64,000 nucleotides of DNA. It comes from Naumannella halotolerans (GTDB lineage Bacteria > Actinomycetota > Actinomycetes > Propionibacteriales > Propionibacteriaceae). The stretch spans positions 1 through 64,000 of the forward strand of contig NZ_SOAW01000004.1 of the NCBI RefSeq assembly GCF_004364645.1. Direction: 5' to 3'. Position numbers and translations under genes: made by a program. Under the pieces are notes generated by a model. That model was not told the origin of the DNA. It did no database searches and was given only the letters and a program-made list of their open reading frames with translations. Position 1 is the first letter of the stretch. Every line of letters begins with the position of its first letter. Shown here in pieces: positions 52,043-61,279 of this stretch.

Positions 52043-52648
52043 GTGCCGAAGGTCGTCGATGCCACCGAACGCCTTGCCCTGATCCATGACGCCACGATCC
52101 GCCTGATCGTGACCGGCGGGGTCGCTCATGCCTCGCTGCGCAATGTCGCCGCCGAGGCGGGCATCAACATCGGTTCGGTGCGGCACTACGTCGGATCGAC
52201 CGGCAACCTTCTGCGCGGCGTGGTGGAGGCGATGTCACAGGCGGTGACCGATCGGCTGGAGTCCTATGACGTCGCCGTCCTGCAGCAACTCGGTCCGCAG
52301 GAGAGCTTCGAGCTGGCGGTGGACATGTTGTGCGAACTGATTCCGCTGGACGACCAACGCCGCACCGAGGCCGCGGTATGGCTCGCCCTGCTCGAGCACT
52401 CCCGGGTCCATGGCGACCTCGGCGGCGCGTTCGACTACATGGCCAGCGGAATCAGGATCCTCACCACCGGAATCCTGACCGCTGCCGGGGTGCGGGATCC
52501 CGAACTCCCGGCCGAGGCACTCGCCTGCGCCCTGGACGGTCTGGTCGTCGCGATGGTGGCGGCCCCGGAGCATTACAGCCCGGAGTTCGCCAAGAACCTG
52601 GTGCACTGGCAGCTGCGGCAGGCGGTAGCGGGCACCGGCCGGTCATGA
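52043..52648 (+). CDS. TetR-family transcriptional regulator
   Basis: 201 aa, GTG start at 52043. The helix-turn-helix is ASLRNVAAEAGINIGSVRHYVGS (about residues 30-52). The C-terminal helices form the ligand-binding domain typical of the family. It diverges from the DUF418 gene and probably represses it and itself through the sites at 51994-52032. A copy of the 78-bp repeat follows its stop. Confidence 0.9.
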   Translation: MPKVVDATERLALIHDATIRLIVTGGVAHASLRNVAAEAGINIGSVRHYVGSTGNLLRGVVEAMSQAVTDRLESYDVAVLQQLGPQESFELAVDMLCELIPLDDQRRTEAAVWLALLEHSRVHGDLGGAFDYMASGIRILTTGILTAAGVRDPELPAEALACALDGLVVAMVAAPEHYSPEFAKNLVHWQLRQAVAGTGRS

Positions 52649-52667
52649 CGTGGGTCGCGCCTGAGAA

Positions 52668-52745
52668 GTGAGCGAAATCCGCCACTCGATGCCGGAATCG
52701 GCACCGAGTGGCCCGAATTACCGATCGAGTGTCCGAATCTGCTCA
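52668..52745. repeat. 78-bp partly palindromic dispersed repeat, copy B
   Basis: Same length and orientation as 19658-19735, sharing GTGAGCGAAATC, GCCACTCGAT, TCGGCACCG and CGATCGAGTG. It starts 20 bp after the TetR stop. The inner region has diverged and the inverted ends are less perfect than in copy A. Confidence 0.85.
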
Positions 52746-52840
52746 GGATCCCCCAACGACGCCGGCCTCCCCGACCCGAGCTGCGGCAGAACCAGGCCGC
52801 AGGCCGTCAGCTCGATGGTGGGGCCAGCTAGTTTCGGTTC

Positions 52841-53020
52841 ATGCGTTTCAGAGCGTCTCGTCTGCTTGACCCGGGTGGCACCGGCCGGCCGGTCCAGCCC
52901 TGGGCAGCCGTGGCCGGCTGGGCCGCGCTGCTGTTGCCCCTGCCGGCGGTGGTCTGGCGATTGGCGATGGTGGCCGGGGTCCCGACCGGGTTCGCCGATG
53001 CCGAGTTCCCGGGCCGGTGA
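52841..53020 (+). CDS. Short membrane ORF, possible truncated N-terminus of a larger protein
   Basis: 59 aa from ATG 52841. PWAAVAGWAALLLPLPAVVWRLAMVAG is a hydrophobic helix, followed by a GVPTGFADAEF turn. The sequence resembles the beginning of longer actinobacterial polytopic membrane proteins, but a stop codon follows immediately. It may be a genuine small protein or the remnant of a deleted gene next to the tRNA. Confidence 0.4.
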   Translation: MRFRASRLLDPGGTGRPVQPWAAVAGWAALLLPLPAVVWRLAMVAGVPTGFADAEFPGR

Positions 53021-53105
53021 GCCGATCGGAGTCGGATCGGCTCCGGCGCGAGGTTTTGCCGAGGATCGGCAACGGCCGGTACAGTGACCGGCGACGCACA
53101 GCGTC

Positions 53106-53197
53106 TGGAGGCGTCGCCTAGTCCGGTCTATGGCGCCCGCCTGCTAAGCGGGTTGAGGGTTTATCCCCTCTCGCGGGTTCAAATCCCGCCGCCTCCG
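53106..53197 (+). tRNA. tRNA-Ser(GCT)
   Basis: A 92-nt cloverleaf with a long variable arm. The acceptor stem is GGAGGCG/CGCCTCC with discriminator G, the anticodon loop CTGCTAA gives GCT, and the T loop is TTCAAAT. A perfect 16-bp terminator follows. Confidence 0.96.
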
Positions 53198-53204
53198 CTG
53201 CACA

Positions 53205-53243
53205 CCGAGGGCCCCGGCACTAACAGCGTGCCGGGGCCCTCGG
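53205..53243 (+). terminator. Terminator after tRNA-Ser(GCT)
   Basis: A perfect 16-bp inverted repeat (53205-53220 and 53228-53243) with loop TAACAGC. Confidence 0.85.
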
Positions 53244-53335
53244 CGTTACGTCCGCTCATCCCGATCGCCGCCACGACTGCGGCGGGCGCAGAAACCGACG
53301 GTCGGCTCACCACAGCCGCACTATCCTCGTACCTC

Positions 53336-54553
53336 GTGACTCATCGCCTGCGACTCGGAGCCTTGGTGGCCACTGCCGCAGCCCTCATCACCCTGCCGGC
53401 CGCCCCAGCCGAGGCGGCCACGCTCCAGTGGTCCGACGAGCCGCCGGTCGCCGCCAGTGCAGCCACCGGTCGCGACTGCGGTGACCTGCTGTTCGTCGGG
53501 GTACGTGGTTCGGCCGAGCCCGAGCCCTACGGTGACACGATCGCGGCGCTGCGCGATTCCCTGGCCGAGCAGACCGCCGACCTGCCCGGCGCGGTCGACC
53601 TGCGGGTACGCGAGGTATACCTCGACTATCCGGCCGTCTCGCCGGAGACCCTCGGCAGCGTCGGCATCGACGGGCTGTTGTTCTCCACCGAGATGCCGCC
53701 GACCGAGTTCTACGACTCGGTGACCGCCGGGCGGGTGTCGATGGTCCAGGTGCTGCAGGACTCGGCGACCCGCTGCCCGGACGAGCACTGGGTGCTCGGG
53801 GGATTCTCCCAAGGGGCGCAGGTCGTCGCCGAGGCACTCGCAACCGAGGAACTCGCCGACGCCGCCGACGAGCGGCTGCTGGGTGCGGTCGTACTGGGGA
53901 ATCCGGCCAATGCGCCGACGATGCCGGGGGTGACCTCGGTCGGCGATGCCGAGAACGACGCCGTCGGACTGACCCCCAGCCTGTACTACCTGCGGCAGCG
54001 GATCGCCGAAGCCCGCCAACCCGACGACGAACTCGGCGTCTCCGGGGCATTGCGGTCGGTGGTGGAACTGTCCGACGGGTCGTTGGATCGCGAGCTCACC
54101 TCCGAGGTGATGACCGACAACGGGATGCAACCACCGTCGGCGCTGTTCGACCGGATCACCCAGGTCTGCAACACCGGCGACCTGATCTGCGATGCCGGAC
54201 CCGGCCTGGGCCGGATGGTCTTCTCCGCCTCGCCACTGCAGACCGAGGTGGACAACGCCGAACCGATCCACCTGGGGTACGCAAGCCTGATGGACCAGGC
54301 CACCGCGCCGACGATCCAGCGGATCACCGACTGGGCCCCGACCGTGCAGCACCCGGCACCGGCGCCGGCGGCCGAATCCGACCGGTTCCTGCTGGGCGTC
54401 GCGGTCGGTGTCGCCGGATCGGCGGTGCTGGTCGGGCTGGCCACGGCGCTCACCCGGATCGGTCGTCGCCGTCGACTCGACCGGGCCGACGGACAGGATC
54501 GGCTCGACCCCGAGCGGGCCGACCGCCCTCGCTCGGCACAGGATCGACCGTGA
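53336..54553 (+). CDS. Membrane-anchored cutinase-family esterase
   Basis: Secreted alpha/beta serine esterase, 405 aa from GTG 53336. The signal peptide (LVATAAALITLPAAPAEA) is followed by the cutinase core CGDLLFVGVRGSAEPEPYG and nucleophile S158 in GGFSQGAQV; the paired cysteines NTGDLICDAGPG are typical. A C-terminal helix (FLLGVAVGVAGSAVLVGLA) with an RIGRRRR stop-transfer anchors it in the membrane. Actinobacterial cutinase-like proteins act as lipases or polyester hydrolases at the cell surface. The frame extends upstream through the tRNA and is cut back to the signal peptide. Confidence 0.85.
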   Translation: MTHRLRLGALVATAAALITLPAAPAEAATLQWSDEPPVAASAATGRDCGDLLFVGVRGSAEPEPYGDTIAALRDSLAEQTADLPGAVDLRVREVYLDYPAVSPETLGSVGIDGLLFSTEMPPTEFYDSVTAGRVSMVQVLQDSATRCPDEHWVLGGFSQGAQVVAEALATEELADAADERLLGAVVLGNPANAPTMPGVTSVGDAENDAVGLTPSLYYLRQRIAEARQPDDELGVSGALRSVVELSDGSLDRELTSEVMTDNGMQPPSALFDRITQVCNTGDLICDAGPGLGRMVFSASPLQTEVDNAEPIHLGYASLMDQATAPTIQRITDWAPTVQHPAPAPAAESDRFLLGVAVGVAGSAVLVGLATALTRIGRRRRLDRADGQDRLDPERADRPRSAQDRP

Positions 54554-54798
54554 CCGGCCGGAAAGTGATGTCACCCGGTGGCACCGCCCGCCCTGCCGGG
54601 CCGGGTCGCGCCACTCGGTGGCCTCTCCGGCACGGCCCGTCGCACGACAATCCACCCGCCGTGCACAATCCGCCTGCGCTGCTCCCCCGCCCCACGACGG
54701 TCTGATCCGTCGCAACCAGTTTCCAACCAAGGGCCGATTCGGGCCGACTTCCAGCCCGTATCATGGTCCGGTCAGCCCGCCGCCACGAACAGGTACTC

Positions 54799-56421
54799 AT
54801 GAGCTCTGAACAGGTCACCGAGAAGCCGCAGCGCGCCCCCAATCGGCGCAAGCGATTCAGCTTCGGCCAGAGCACCTTCTGGACCGTGCTCGGGAGCCTG
54901 CTGCCGGGCTCGGGACTGCTGGCCGCGGGCCGGCGGCGACGGCTCGGCCTGATCGTCCTGGCCATCTTCTGTCTGGCAGTGCTCGGCCTGGCGATCTGGG
55001 CGGCGGTCGACATGAGCAGCTTGATCCGCCTGGCGGTCCGCCCCAGTTTCCTGATCGGCCTGACGATCGTGCTGCCGATCCTGGCGCTGATCTGGGTGGC
55101 GGTGATCGTGCGTACCCATCTGGATCTGCGGCCGGCGGCGTTGACCACCCTGCAGCGAGGGTTCGGCGCTGCCCTGGTCGGCGTCCTGGCCTTCGCCGTG
55201 GTGGCCCCGATGGCGGTCGCCAGCCGCTACTCCTACGACCAGGCCAGCCTGGTGACGCAGGTCTTCGCCGGTGGCGAGTCCAAATCCGGTACCCGCCCCG
55301 ACCTGGGCGGCGACGACCCGTTCCAGGACAAGGAGCGGGTGAACATCGCCCTGCTCGGTGCCGATGACTCCGCCGACGGCGAAGAGGGCAACATCCGTAC
55401 CGACACGATGATGGTCGCCAGCATCAACACCCGCACCGGCAACACCACCATCGTCACCATCCCGCGGCAGACGATGAACCTCCCGTTCCCCGCGGACTCG
55501 CCGCTGCACGAGTACTACCCCAACGGGTTCTCCGGCTACACCGAGGCCGAGGGAATGGCCAACAACCTCTACTACGCGGTGCCGAACGAGGTGCCGGCCG
55601 ATGTCCTCGGTGAGACCGACGATCTCGGTGCAGACGCGCTGAAACTCGCTTTGGGTGAGGCCACCGGGTTGAAGGTCGACTACTACGCGATGATCAACTT
55701 CACGGGGTACGAGGAACTGGTGGACGCCCTCGGCGGGATCACCGTGAACATCAACTACTACGTGCCGATCGGCGGCAACACCGACCTGGGAATCCCCCCG
55801 GATGACCAGCTGGCACCAGGCCCTGACCAGCATCTCGACGGTTTCGAGGCTCTCTGGTTCGCCCGCGGCCGCTACGGGCTGGACGACTACCAGCGCAACG
55901 AACGCCAGCGCTGTTCGGTGAACGCGATCATCGAACAGGCCAACCCTGTGAACCTGCTGCAGCGTTACGAAGCGATCGCCAATGCCTCGAAGGCGATGGT
56001 GGAGACCGACATCCCGCAGGACGTGCTGCCGGCGATCGTCGACCTCTCGCTGAAGGTGCAGTCCGAGGGTGAGGTACGCAGCATCGCGCCGTTCGACGGC
56101 GACAATGCCCTGTCCACCGGCAGCCCGGACTACGACGAACTGCGGTCACGGGTGGAGAAAGCCCTCGGCGAGTCCGAGGCTCCGCCGGAGGACGATCAGC
56201 CGGCCGGCAGCGGCGGCGACGGAAGCGGCGGCGGTGACGGCTCGGAACCGGCCGAGACTTCGGAGCCGGAGCCCAGCGAGGAGCCGTCGACCGAACCCGA
56301 CGACTCCGGGGCCGAGGAGACCGCAGCCGACGACCAGCCTGCAAGTGAGAACCTCACCGATTCCTGCGCCTACAACGCCGAGCAGGCCGAGGCCTCCACG
56401 CCGTACGTCCTGCGGAACTGA
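54799..56421 (+). CDS. LytR-CpsA-Psr (LCP) family phosphotransferase
   Basis: Membrane enzyme that links glycopolymers to peptidoglycan at the cell surface. It is 540 aa from ATG 54799. After a basic cytoplasmic N-terminus come several hydrophobic helices (about 30-150), then the LCP domain: NIALLGADDSADGEEGNIRTDTMMVAS, TIVTIPRQTMNLP, YYAMINFTGYEELVDALGGITVN and ARGRYGLDDYQRNERQRCSV. The conserved Asp/Arg residues that bind polyprenyl pyrophosphate are intact. The C-terminal 70 residues are acidic, Pro/Ser/Glu-rich and probably disordered. Confidence 0.92.
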   Translation: MSSEQVTEKPQRAPNRRKRFSFGQSTFWTVLGSLLPGSGLLAAGRRRRLGLIVLAIFCLAVLGLAIWAAVDMSSLIRLAVRPSFLIGLTIVLPILALIWVAVIVRTHLDLRPAALTTLQRGFGAALVGVLAFAVVAPMAVASRYSYDQASLVTQVFAGGESKSGTRPDLGGDDPFQDKERVNIALLGADDSADGEEGNIRTDTMMVASINTRTGNTTIVTIPRQTMNLPFPADSPLHEYYPNGFSGYTEAEGMANNLYYAVPNEVPADVLGETDDLGADALKLALGEATGLKVDYYAMINFTGYEELVDALGGITVNINYYVPIGGNTDLGIPPDDQLAPGPDQHLDGFEALWFARGRYGLDDYQRNERQRCSVNAIIEQANPVNLLQRYEAIANASKAMVETDIPQDVLPAIVDLSLKVQSEGEVRSIAPFDGDNALSTGSPDYDELRSRVEKALGESEAPPEDDQPAGSGGDGSGGGDGSEPAETSEPEPSEEPSTEPDDSGAEETAADDQPASENLTDSCAYNAEQAEASTPYVLRN

Positions 56422-56440
56422 TCGGTACGGCTCGGTCCGC

Positions 56441-56893
56441 TCAGTCGAGCGGCCGGTAGCCGCGGCTGTTGTCCAGCCGCCGCTTCAGGTCCGCAACCAT
56501 CGCCTGCACCCGCGGATCGGACTCCGGCGCCGGGGAGACGACATGGCGATCAGGGTCGCCAAGGAAGCTGATCCGGTGCCCGCCGGCAGCGGTGGCGACC
56601 TGTTCGACCTGATCCCAGCGCCCCTCGACGGTGCCCGAGCGGCCACTGATCCGGAACCCCTGATCGTCGAAGACGAAGTCGACCCGACTGAGCCGGACCA
56701 GGACCAGGCCGACGACCGCCAGGGCGATCGCACCGGCCAGCAGCAGCCAGCCGAACACGGCGACGAGGATCGGCCAGCCCTGCGCACTGGCCAGGACCAC
56801 CAGCACGGCACCGATCACCGCAGCGGCGGCGGAGATGGCGAAGGTACGCAGCGGCAGCGGCGCGGTGATCGGATGGTCCACGCGGTTCTGCAT
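56441..56893 (-). CDS. Two-helix membrane protein with PH-like C-terminal domain
   Basis: 150 aa from ATG 56893; a GTG at 56908 is possible. Two helices (TFAISAAAAVIGAVLVVLASA and VAVFGWLLLAGAIALAVVGLV) precede a small domain VDFVFDDQGFRISGRSGTVEGRW ... HRISFL resembling bacterial PH-type or YcxB-like folds. The longer frame to 57025 would run antisense through a tRNA gene. Function unknown. Confidence 0.65.
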   Translation of the reverse strand: MQNRVDHPITAPLPLRTFAISAAAAVIGAVLVVLASAQGWPILVAVFGWLLLAGAIALAVVGLVLVRLSRVDFVFDDQGFRISGRSGTVEGRWDQVEQVATAAGGHRISFLGDPDRHVVSPAPESDPRVQAMVADLKRRLDNSRGYRPLD

Positions 56894-57000
56894 GACGGGG
56901 TTCTGCACCGGGGTTGGCCTCTTCTGCTCTGCGGAACGATGCTCACCGGCGGAACCGGATTTCCCCGGTCGGGCGGCAACCCGCGAGCGGCCGATGATGG

Positions 57001-57087
57001 CGGCGAGGGTGGGATTCGAACCCACGGAACGGTCACCCGCTCGGCCGCTTTCAAGGCGGCTGCACTAGTCCACTATGCGACCTCGCC
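57001..57087 (-). tRNA. tRNA-Ser(TGA)
   Basis: An 87-nt cloverleaf with a long variable arm. The acceptor stem is GGCGAGG/CCTCGCC with discriminator G, anticodon loop CTTGAAA giving TGA, and T loop TTCGAAT. CCA is not encoded. Confidence 0.96.
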
Positions 57088-57143
57088 GAGCCCGGTTCCC
57101 CCGGGCCGTCAGGCAATCGTAGCGGCTGACTAGCATCGACTGC

Positions 57144-58112
57144 ATGTACGCAGTCACCCAGACGGCAGCCGGTGGACCGGACACCCTGACCTGGGACCAG
57201 GTCCCCGATCCGACGCCGCCCGGACCCGATGAGGTGCTGGTGAAGGTGGCCGCCGCCGGGGTGAATCGCGCCGACCTGTTGCAGCGCCAAGGACACTACC
57301 CACCGCCGGCCGGTGCCTCGACGACGATCGGCTTGGAGTGCTCGGGGACGATCGCGGCGGTGGGCGACAAGGTCACCGATCAGCAGATCGGCGAGCCGTG
57401 TGTGGCGCTGCTGTCCGGTGGCGGTTACGCCGAGTACGCGGTGGTCCCGGCCGGCCAGGTGATCCCACCCCCCGAGGGGGTGGATCTGGTCAGCGCCGGC
57501 GGACTGCTGGAAGTCGCGGCGACGGTGCTGTCGATGACCGAGCTGGCGCAACTGGCCGCCGGTGAGACCTTCCTGGTCCACGGCGGCGCCGGCGGCATCG
57601 GTTCCTTCGCCATCCAATACGGGGTGGCACTGGGCGCCCGGGTGATCACCACCGCCGGCAGTGCGGAGAAGCTCGCCTACTGCCGTGAGCTGGGCGCGGC
57701 GACGGCCATCGACTACCACACCGACTGGGTGGAGGCCGTGAAAGCCGAGGGTGGCGCCGATGTGATCCTGGATGTGGTGGGTGCGAAGTATCTGCGATCG
57801 AACCTCGAGGTGCTGCGAGCGGACGGCCGGTTGGCGATCATCGGATTCCAGGGTGGCACGAAGGGTGAGATCGACCTGGGCGCGCTGCTGGCCAAACGCG
57901 GCTCGGTGATCGCGGCCTCCCTGCGCTCGCGTCCGGTGGAACAGAAGGCGGCCATCTGCGAGGCGGTACGCGAGACCGTCTGGCCGCTGGTCTCCGCCGG
58001 CCGGATCACCATCCCGGCCGAGACCCGGATGCCGATCACCGAGGTGGTCGAGGCACACCGGCGACTGGAGTCCGGCGACAACACCGGGAAGATCATCCTG
58101 ACCGTCGACTGA
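57144..58112 (+). CDS. NAD(P)H:quinone oxidoreductase, PIG3/zeta-crystallin type
   Basis: Medium-chain dehydrogenase without zinc, 322 aa. VNRADLLQRQGHYPPPAGAS is the PIG3 signature; FLVHGGAGGIGSFAIQYG is the NADPH-binding glycine motif; LDVVGAKYLRSNLEVLRADGR fits the family core. It reduces quinones with NADPH. Zinc-ligand cysteines are absent, as expected for this branch. It is followed by the MFS gene after 46 bp. Confidence 0.93.
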   Translation: MYAVTQTAAGGPDTLTWDQVPDPTPPGPDEVLVKVAAAGVNRADLLQRQGHYPPPAGASTTIGLECSGTIAAVGDKVTDQQIGEPCVALLSGGGYAEYAVVPAGQVIPPPEGVDLVSAGGLLEVAATVLSMTELAQLAAGETFLVHGGAGGIGSFAIQYGVALGARVITTAGSAEKLAYCRELGAATAIDYHTDWVEAVKAEGGADVILDVVGAKYLRSNLEVLRADGRLAIIGFQGGTKGEIDLGALLAKRGSVIAASLRSRPVEQKAAICEAVRETVWPLVSAGRITIPAETRMPITEVVEAHRRLESGDNTGKIILTVD

Positions 58113-58158
58113 GCCGCTCGAAATCGGGTTCGCCCCGATCGGGGCCGGTCACTAGCCT

Positions 58159-59342
58159 GTGCACGTGAAGCTCTCGGCGTACCGCGATGTGTTGTCGATC
58201 CCCGCGGTCCGCCAGTTGATCCTGCTCGGCCTGCTGGTCCGGATCCCGCTGTTCGGATCCTTCCTGGTGATCACCCTGCACGTGGTGGACACCTTGGGCA
58301 TGGACTACGCCGCGGCGGGGTTGCTGACCACGGTGTCCACCCTGGCGGTCGCCGTCTCCGGGCCTTGGCGCGGTCGTCGGCTGGACCGGCTGGGGCTGCG
58401 TCGCACCCTGGCGCCGTCCTTGATCATCCTGCCGCTGTGTGGGCCTCGTTCCCGTGGTTGCCCTATGTGGCCCTGATTCCGTTGGTCGCGATCGCCGGCC
58501 TGTTCACCCCACCGGTGTTCTCGATCGTGCGCCAGGGACTGGTGGTGGCCGTACCGCAACACCGGCGGACCGCGCTTGCCCTGGACTCGGTGGTGGTGGA
58601 GATCGGCTTCATGCTCGGGCCCGCACTGGGCATCGTGGTCGCCGGCTTCCTGGGTACCGGATGGACGGTGTTGATCTTCGAGTTCGTGCTGGTCGCAGCG
58701 ACCGCCGGCTTCGCGGTGGTGAACCCGACGATGCGCAGCCGTACCCCGGATGCCGACGCCACCGAGGCCCGGCCGCCGTTGCGCAGTTGGTTGACCCTGC
58801 CGGTGGCGGCGGTCCTGGCGGCCAGTGTGACGGCCACCTTGTTGCTGACCGGGACCGAACTGTCGGTGGTCGCCGCTCTGCGGGAACTGAATGCGGCCGG
58901 GTTGATCGGAATCATCCTCGCCATCTGGGGATTCGGTTCGGCTGTCGGCGGCATCCTCTACGGCGCGATCGGACGGCCGATCGATGCGTTCTGGCTGCTC
59001 TTCGCCCTGGCCCTGACCACTGTCCCGGTGGCGTTCACCGGGACCTGGTGGTCGATGGCCGGGGTGCTGCTGCTGTCCGGCTTCTTCTGCGCACCGACGA
59101 TGGCTGCCACCGTCGAGGCGCTGACCACCTCGGTGCCCGAGGCGGCTCGCGGGGAGGCGCTGGGTTGGCATGGTTCGGCACTCACCGGTGGCAGCGCGCT
59201 GGGCGCGCCGGTGGTCGGTTTCATGATCGACCAGGCCGGCTGGCCGGCCGGATTCCTCACCTCCGGACTGCTGGCCCTGGCGGTGGCGACGATCGGGCTG
59301 ACCCTGGTCCGGATCCGTCGACGGCGTAGGGTGGCCGCATGA
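58159..59342 (+). pseudogene. MFS transporter with a frameshift
   Basis: A single major-facilitator gene of about 394 codons read in two frames. The GTG at 58159 opens KLSAYRDVLSIPAVRQLILL and transmembrane helices up to LRRTLAPSLIILPL. From about 58437 the frame changes and continues as VWASFPWLPYVALIPLVAIAG to the normal end at 59342. A one-base loss at about 58437 explains it, so it is either a recent mutation or a sequence error. Helices and the loop GRRLDRLGLRRTL are otherwise well kept. It overlaps bpa by four bases, so polar effects are possible. Confidence 0.8.
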
Positions 59343-59968
59343 GTGAGCAACCCGGAACTCCGTCCGAGAACCAGGCTGGCCCCCAGGCCGTCGGCAACGC
59401 TCAGCCGGGCGGCAACGGCTCTGCCGGGCAGGCGATCGCCGGTGCCACAGAGGACGGCCGGGGCTACATCGTCACCCCCCACGGGATGGCCGTGGAGGAG
59501 GCACCGGATGCCAAGTCCGAGGGTTCGGAGCCGTCGGTCACCGATCAGGTGGAGGAGCCGGCGAAGGTGATGCGGATCGGCAACATGATCCGCAGCCTGC
59601 TGGAGGAGGTACGGTCGGCTCCGCTGGACGAGCCCAGCCGGGAGCGTCTGCGGAAGACCTACTCGGCCTCGATCGACGAGCTGAAGTCGGGTCTGTCGGA
59701 GGAGCTGGCCGCCGAACTGGAACGGATCGCTGCGCCCTTCACCGGTGACGAGACCCCGTCCAATGACGAACTGCGGATCGCTCAGGCCCAGTTGGTCGGC
59801 TGGTTGGAAGGCCTCTTCCAGGGCATCCAGACCGCGCTGGTGGCCCAGCAGGTGGCGGTCCGCTCGCAATTGGAGCAGATGCGCAAGGCGCTGCCCGGAG
59901 GTGGCGCGGCGGGACAAGGCCACCCCCAGGGCGGGCACCAGCCGGGTGCCGGCGGTATGTACCTGTGA
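59339..59968 (+). CDS. bpa: Bacterial proteasome activator Bpa/PafE-like
   Basis: ATP-independent ring-forming activator of the actinobacterial 20S proteasome, 209 aa. The helical core is VMRIGNMIRSLLEEVRSAPLD, RLRKTYSASIDELKSGLSEEL and ELRIAQAQLVGWLEGLFQGIQ, a close match to the Bpa family (formerly DUF2587). The extreme C-terminus GGMYL corresponds to the GQYL motif that docks into the proteasome. The N-terminal 70 residues are disordered. Its presence predicts proteasome genes elsewhere in the genome. Confidence 0.93.
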   Translation: MSEQPGTPSENQAGPQAVGNAQPGGNGSAGQAIAGATEDGRGYIVTPHGMAVEEAPDAKSEGSEPSVTDQVEEPAKVMRIGNMIRSLLEEVRSAPLDEPSRERLRKTYSASIDELKSGLSEELAAELERIAAPFTGDETPSNDELRIAQAQLVGWLEGLFQGIQTALVAQQVAVRSQLEQMRKALPGGGAAGQGHPQGGHQPGAGGMYL

Positions 59969-59972
59969 GGGA

Positions 59973-61251
59973 TCAGCCGCCGATCCGGATCCCGACGCCC
60001 GGGCCCATCGGCCAGCCGGCGAAGTAGAAGACCACCAGCACCAGCACCAGCACCAGCACCCAGGCCACCCAGAACGGGATCACGAACGGCAGCATCCGGG
60101 AGATCACCGTACCCAGGCCGGCCTTCGGTTCGTACTGCTTGACCAACATCAACAACACGAACAGGTACGGGTTCATCGGCGTGATCACCTGGGTGGCCGT
60201 AGACGATGCCGGGCACCAGAAACAGCAGGAAGACGATGAAGGTGACCGAATCAGCAGGGGCGAATCCGGCAGGAACCCTCCCTCCTCATTGCGCCACGGC
60301 GACATCGGCAGCAATGCCGCCACCAGCATCAGGGCGGCCAGTGCCAACCCGGCGATGGTGGCCAGCAGCAGACCTCGTCGTTCGGCCGGGTCGAGGTCGG
60401 GGTTCAGGTCGCGGGTGTCGTCGCGCCGCAGTGCGGGGGCGACCTGCCCGTTCTCGTCGGCCGGTTCGTCCACCAGCTCCTCGGGATCGGCGTCGGCGTA
60501 CTCGGTGGGTACGTTCTGCCGGCGCAGTCGCGGTTCGATCACCTTGTCGATGATGAAAACCGGCCAGGATCGCCAGGACGACCGAGGAGACGAGGTTGAA
60601 GTAGTAGTAGTTCGAGACCGGGGTGACCGGTGCACCCGGGTTGGGCAAGGTGGCGACCACGCTGGTGGTGATACCGGCGAACAGCGCATCCAGGCTGGTC
60701 ACGACCGGTGAGGTGGAGTAGCCGGCACCGGCTGCGGCGAAGCCGCCGATCAGTCCGGCCATCGGGTGTCGCCCGGCGGCTTTGAACACCATCGCCGCCA
60801 GCGGCGGGATGATGATCATCGATGCATCGGCCATCACCGATCCGGTGACGCCGACGGCGCCGACCGCGTACGGCAGTGGCCACCGGGGAGCCCGGCCGAG
60901 GGTCAGCCGGATCGCCGCACTCAACAGACCGGTACGTTGGGCGACGGTGACTCCCAGCAGGATGGTCAACACCGTCTCCAGGGGCGGGAAGCCGATGAAG
61001 TTCTGACCCAGGTTGGCGGTGAACCAGGCCAGTCCCTCGCCGGTGAACAATCCCTTGATCACCTTCGGCTCGTCCGAACCCAGGATGGTCACCACCGTTC
61101 CGGCCAGCGCCATCGCGGTGGAGATCACCCCGACGATCAGGAACAGGCCGAGGAACAGCAGGAAGGGGTCGGGCAGTTTGTTCCCGATCCGTTCCACCCC
61201 GTTGAGCAGTCGGTCCATCCGGCTGGTGGGCAGTGTGTCGGTCGAACTCAT
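59973..61251 (-). pseudogene. abgT: Decayed AbgT-family transporter
   Basis: Homologue of the p-aminobenzoyl-glutamate transporter. The first 225 codons from ATG 61251 are well preserved (KLPDPFLLFLGLFLIVGV; VMADASMIIIPPLAAMVFKAAGRHPMAGL). Near 60555-60558 an extra A in a short run (T on the coding strand) shifts the frame; FIIDKVIEPRL continues in another frame. A second shift near 60255 hides VTFIVFLLFLVPGIVYG. Then about 100 residues expected before VITPMNPYLFVLLML are missing at about 60200, a deletion. The rest is normal to WPMGPG. It lies just downstream of the M20 amidohydrolase gene, as AbgT does next to AbgAB. Confidence 0.8.
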
Positions 61252-61279
61252 CGGTGCCTCATTCCGGTCGTGATCGGAG

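Noticed and set aside
53321-54730. 469-aa minus-strand frame opposite the cutinase gene
   Set aside because: Antisense shadow; composition is Gly/Arg/Gln-rich without domains.
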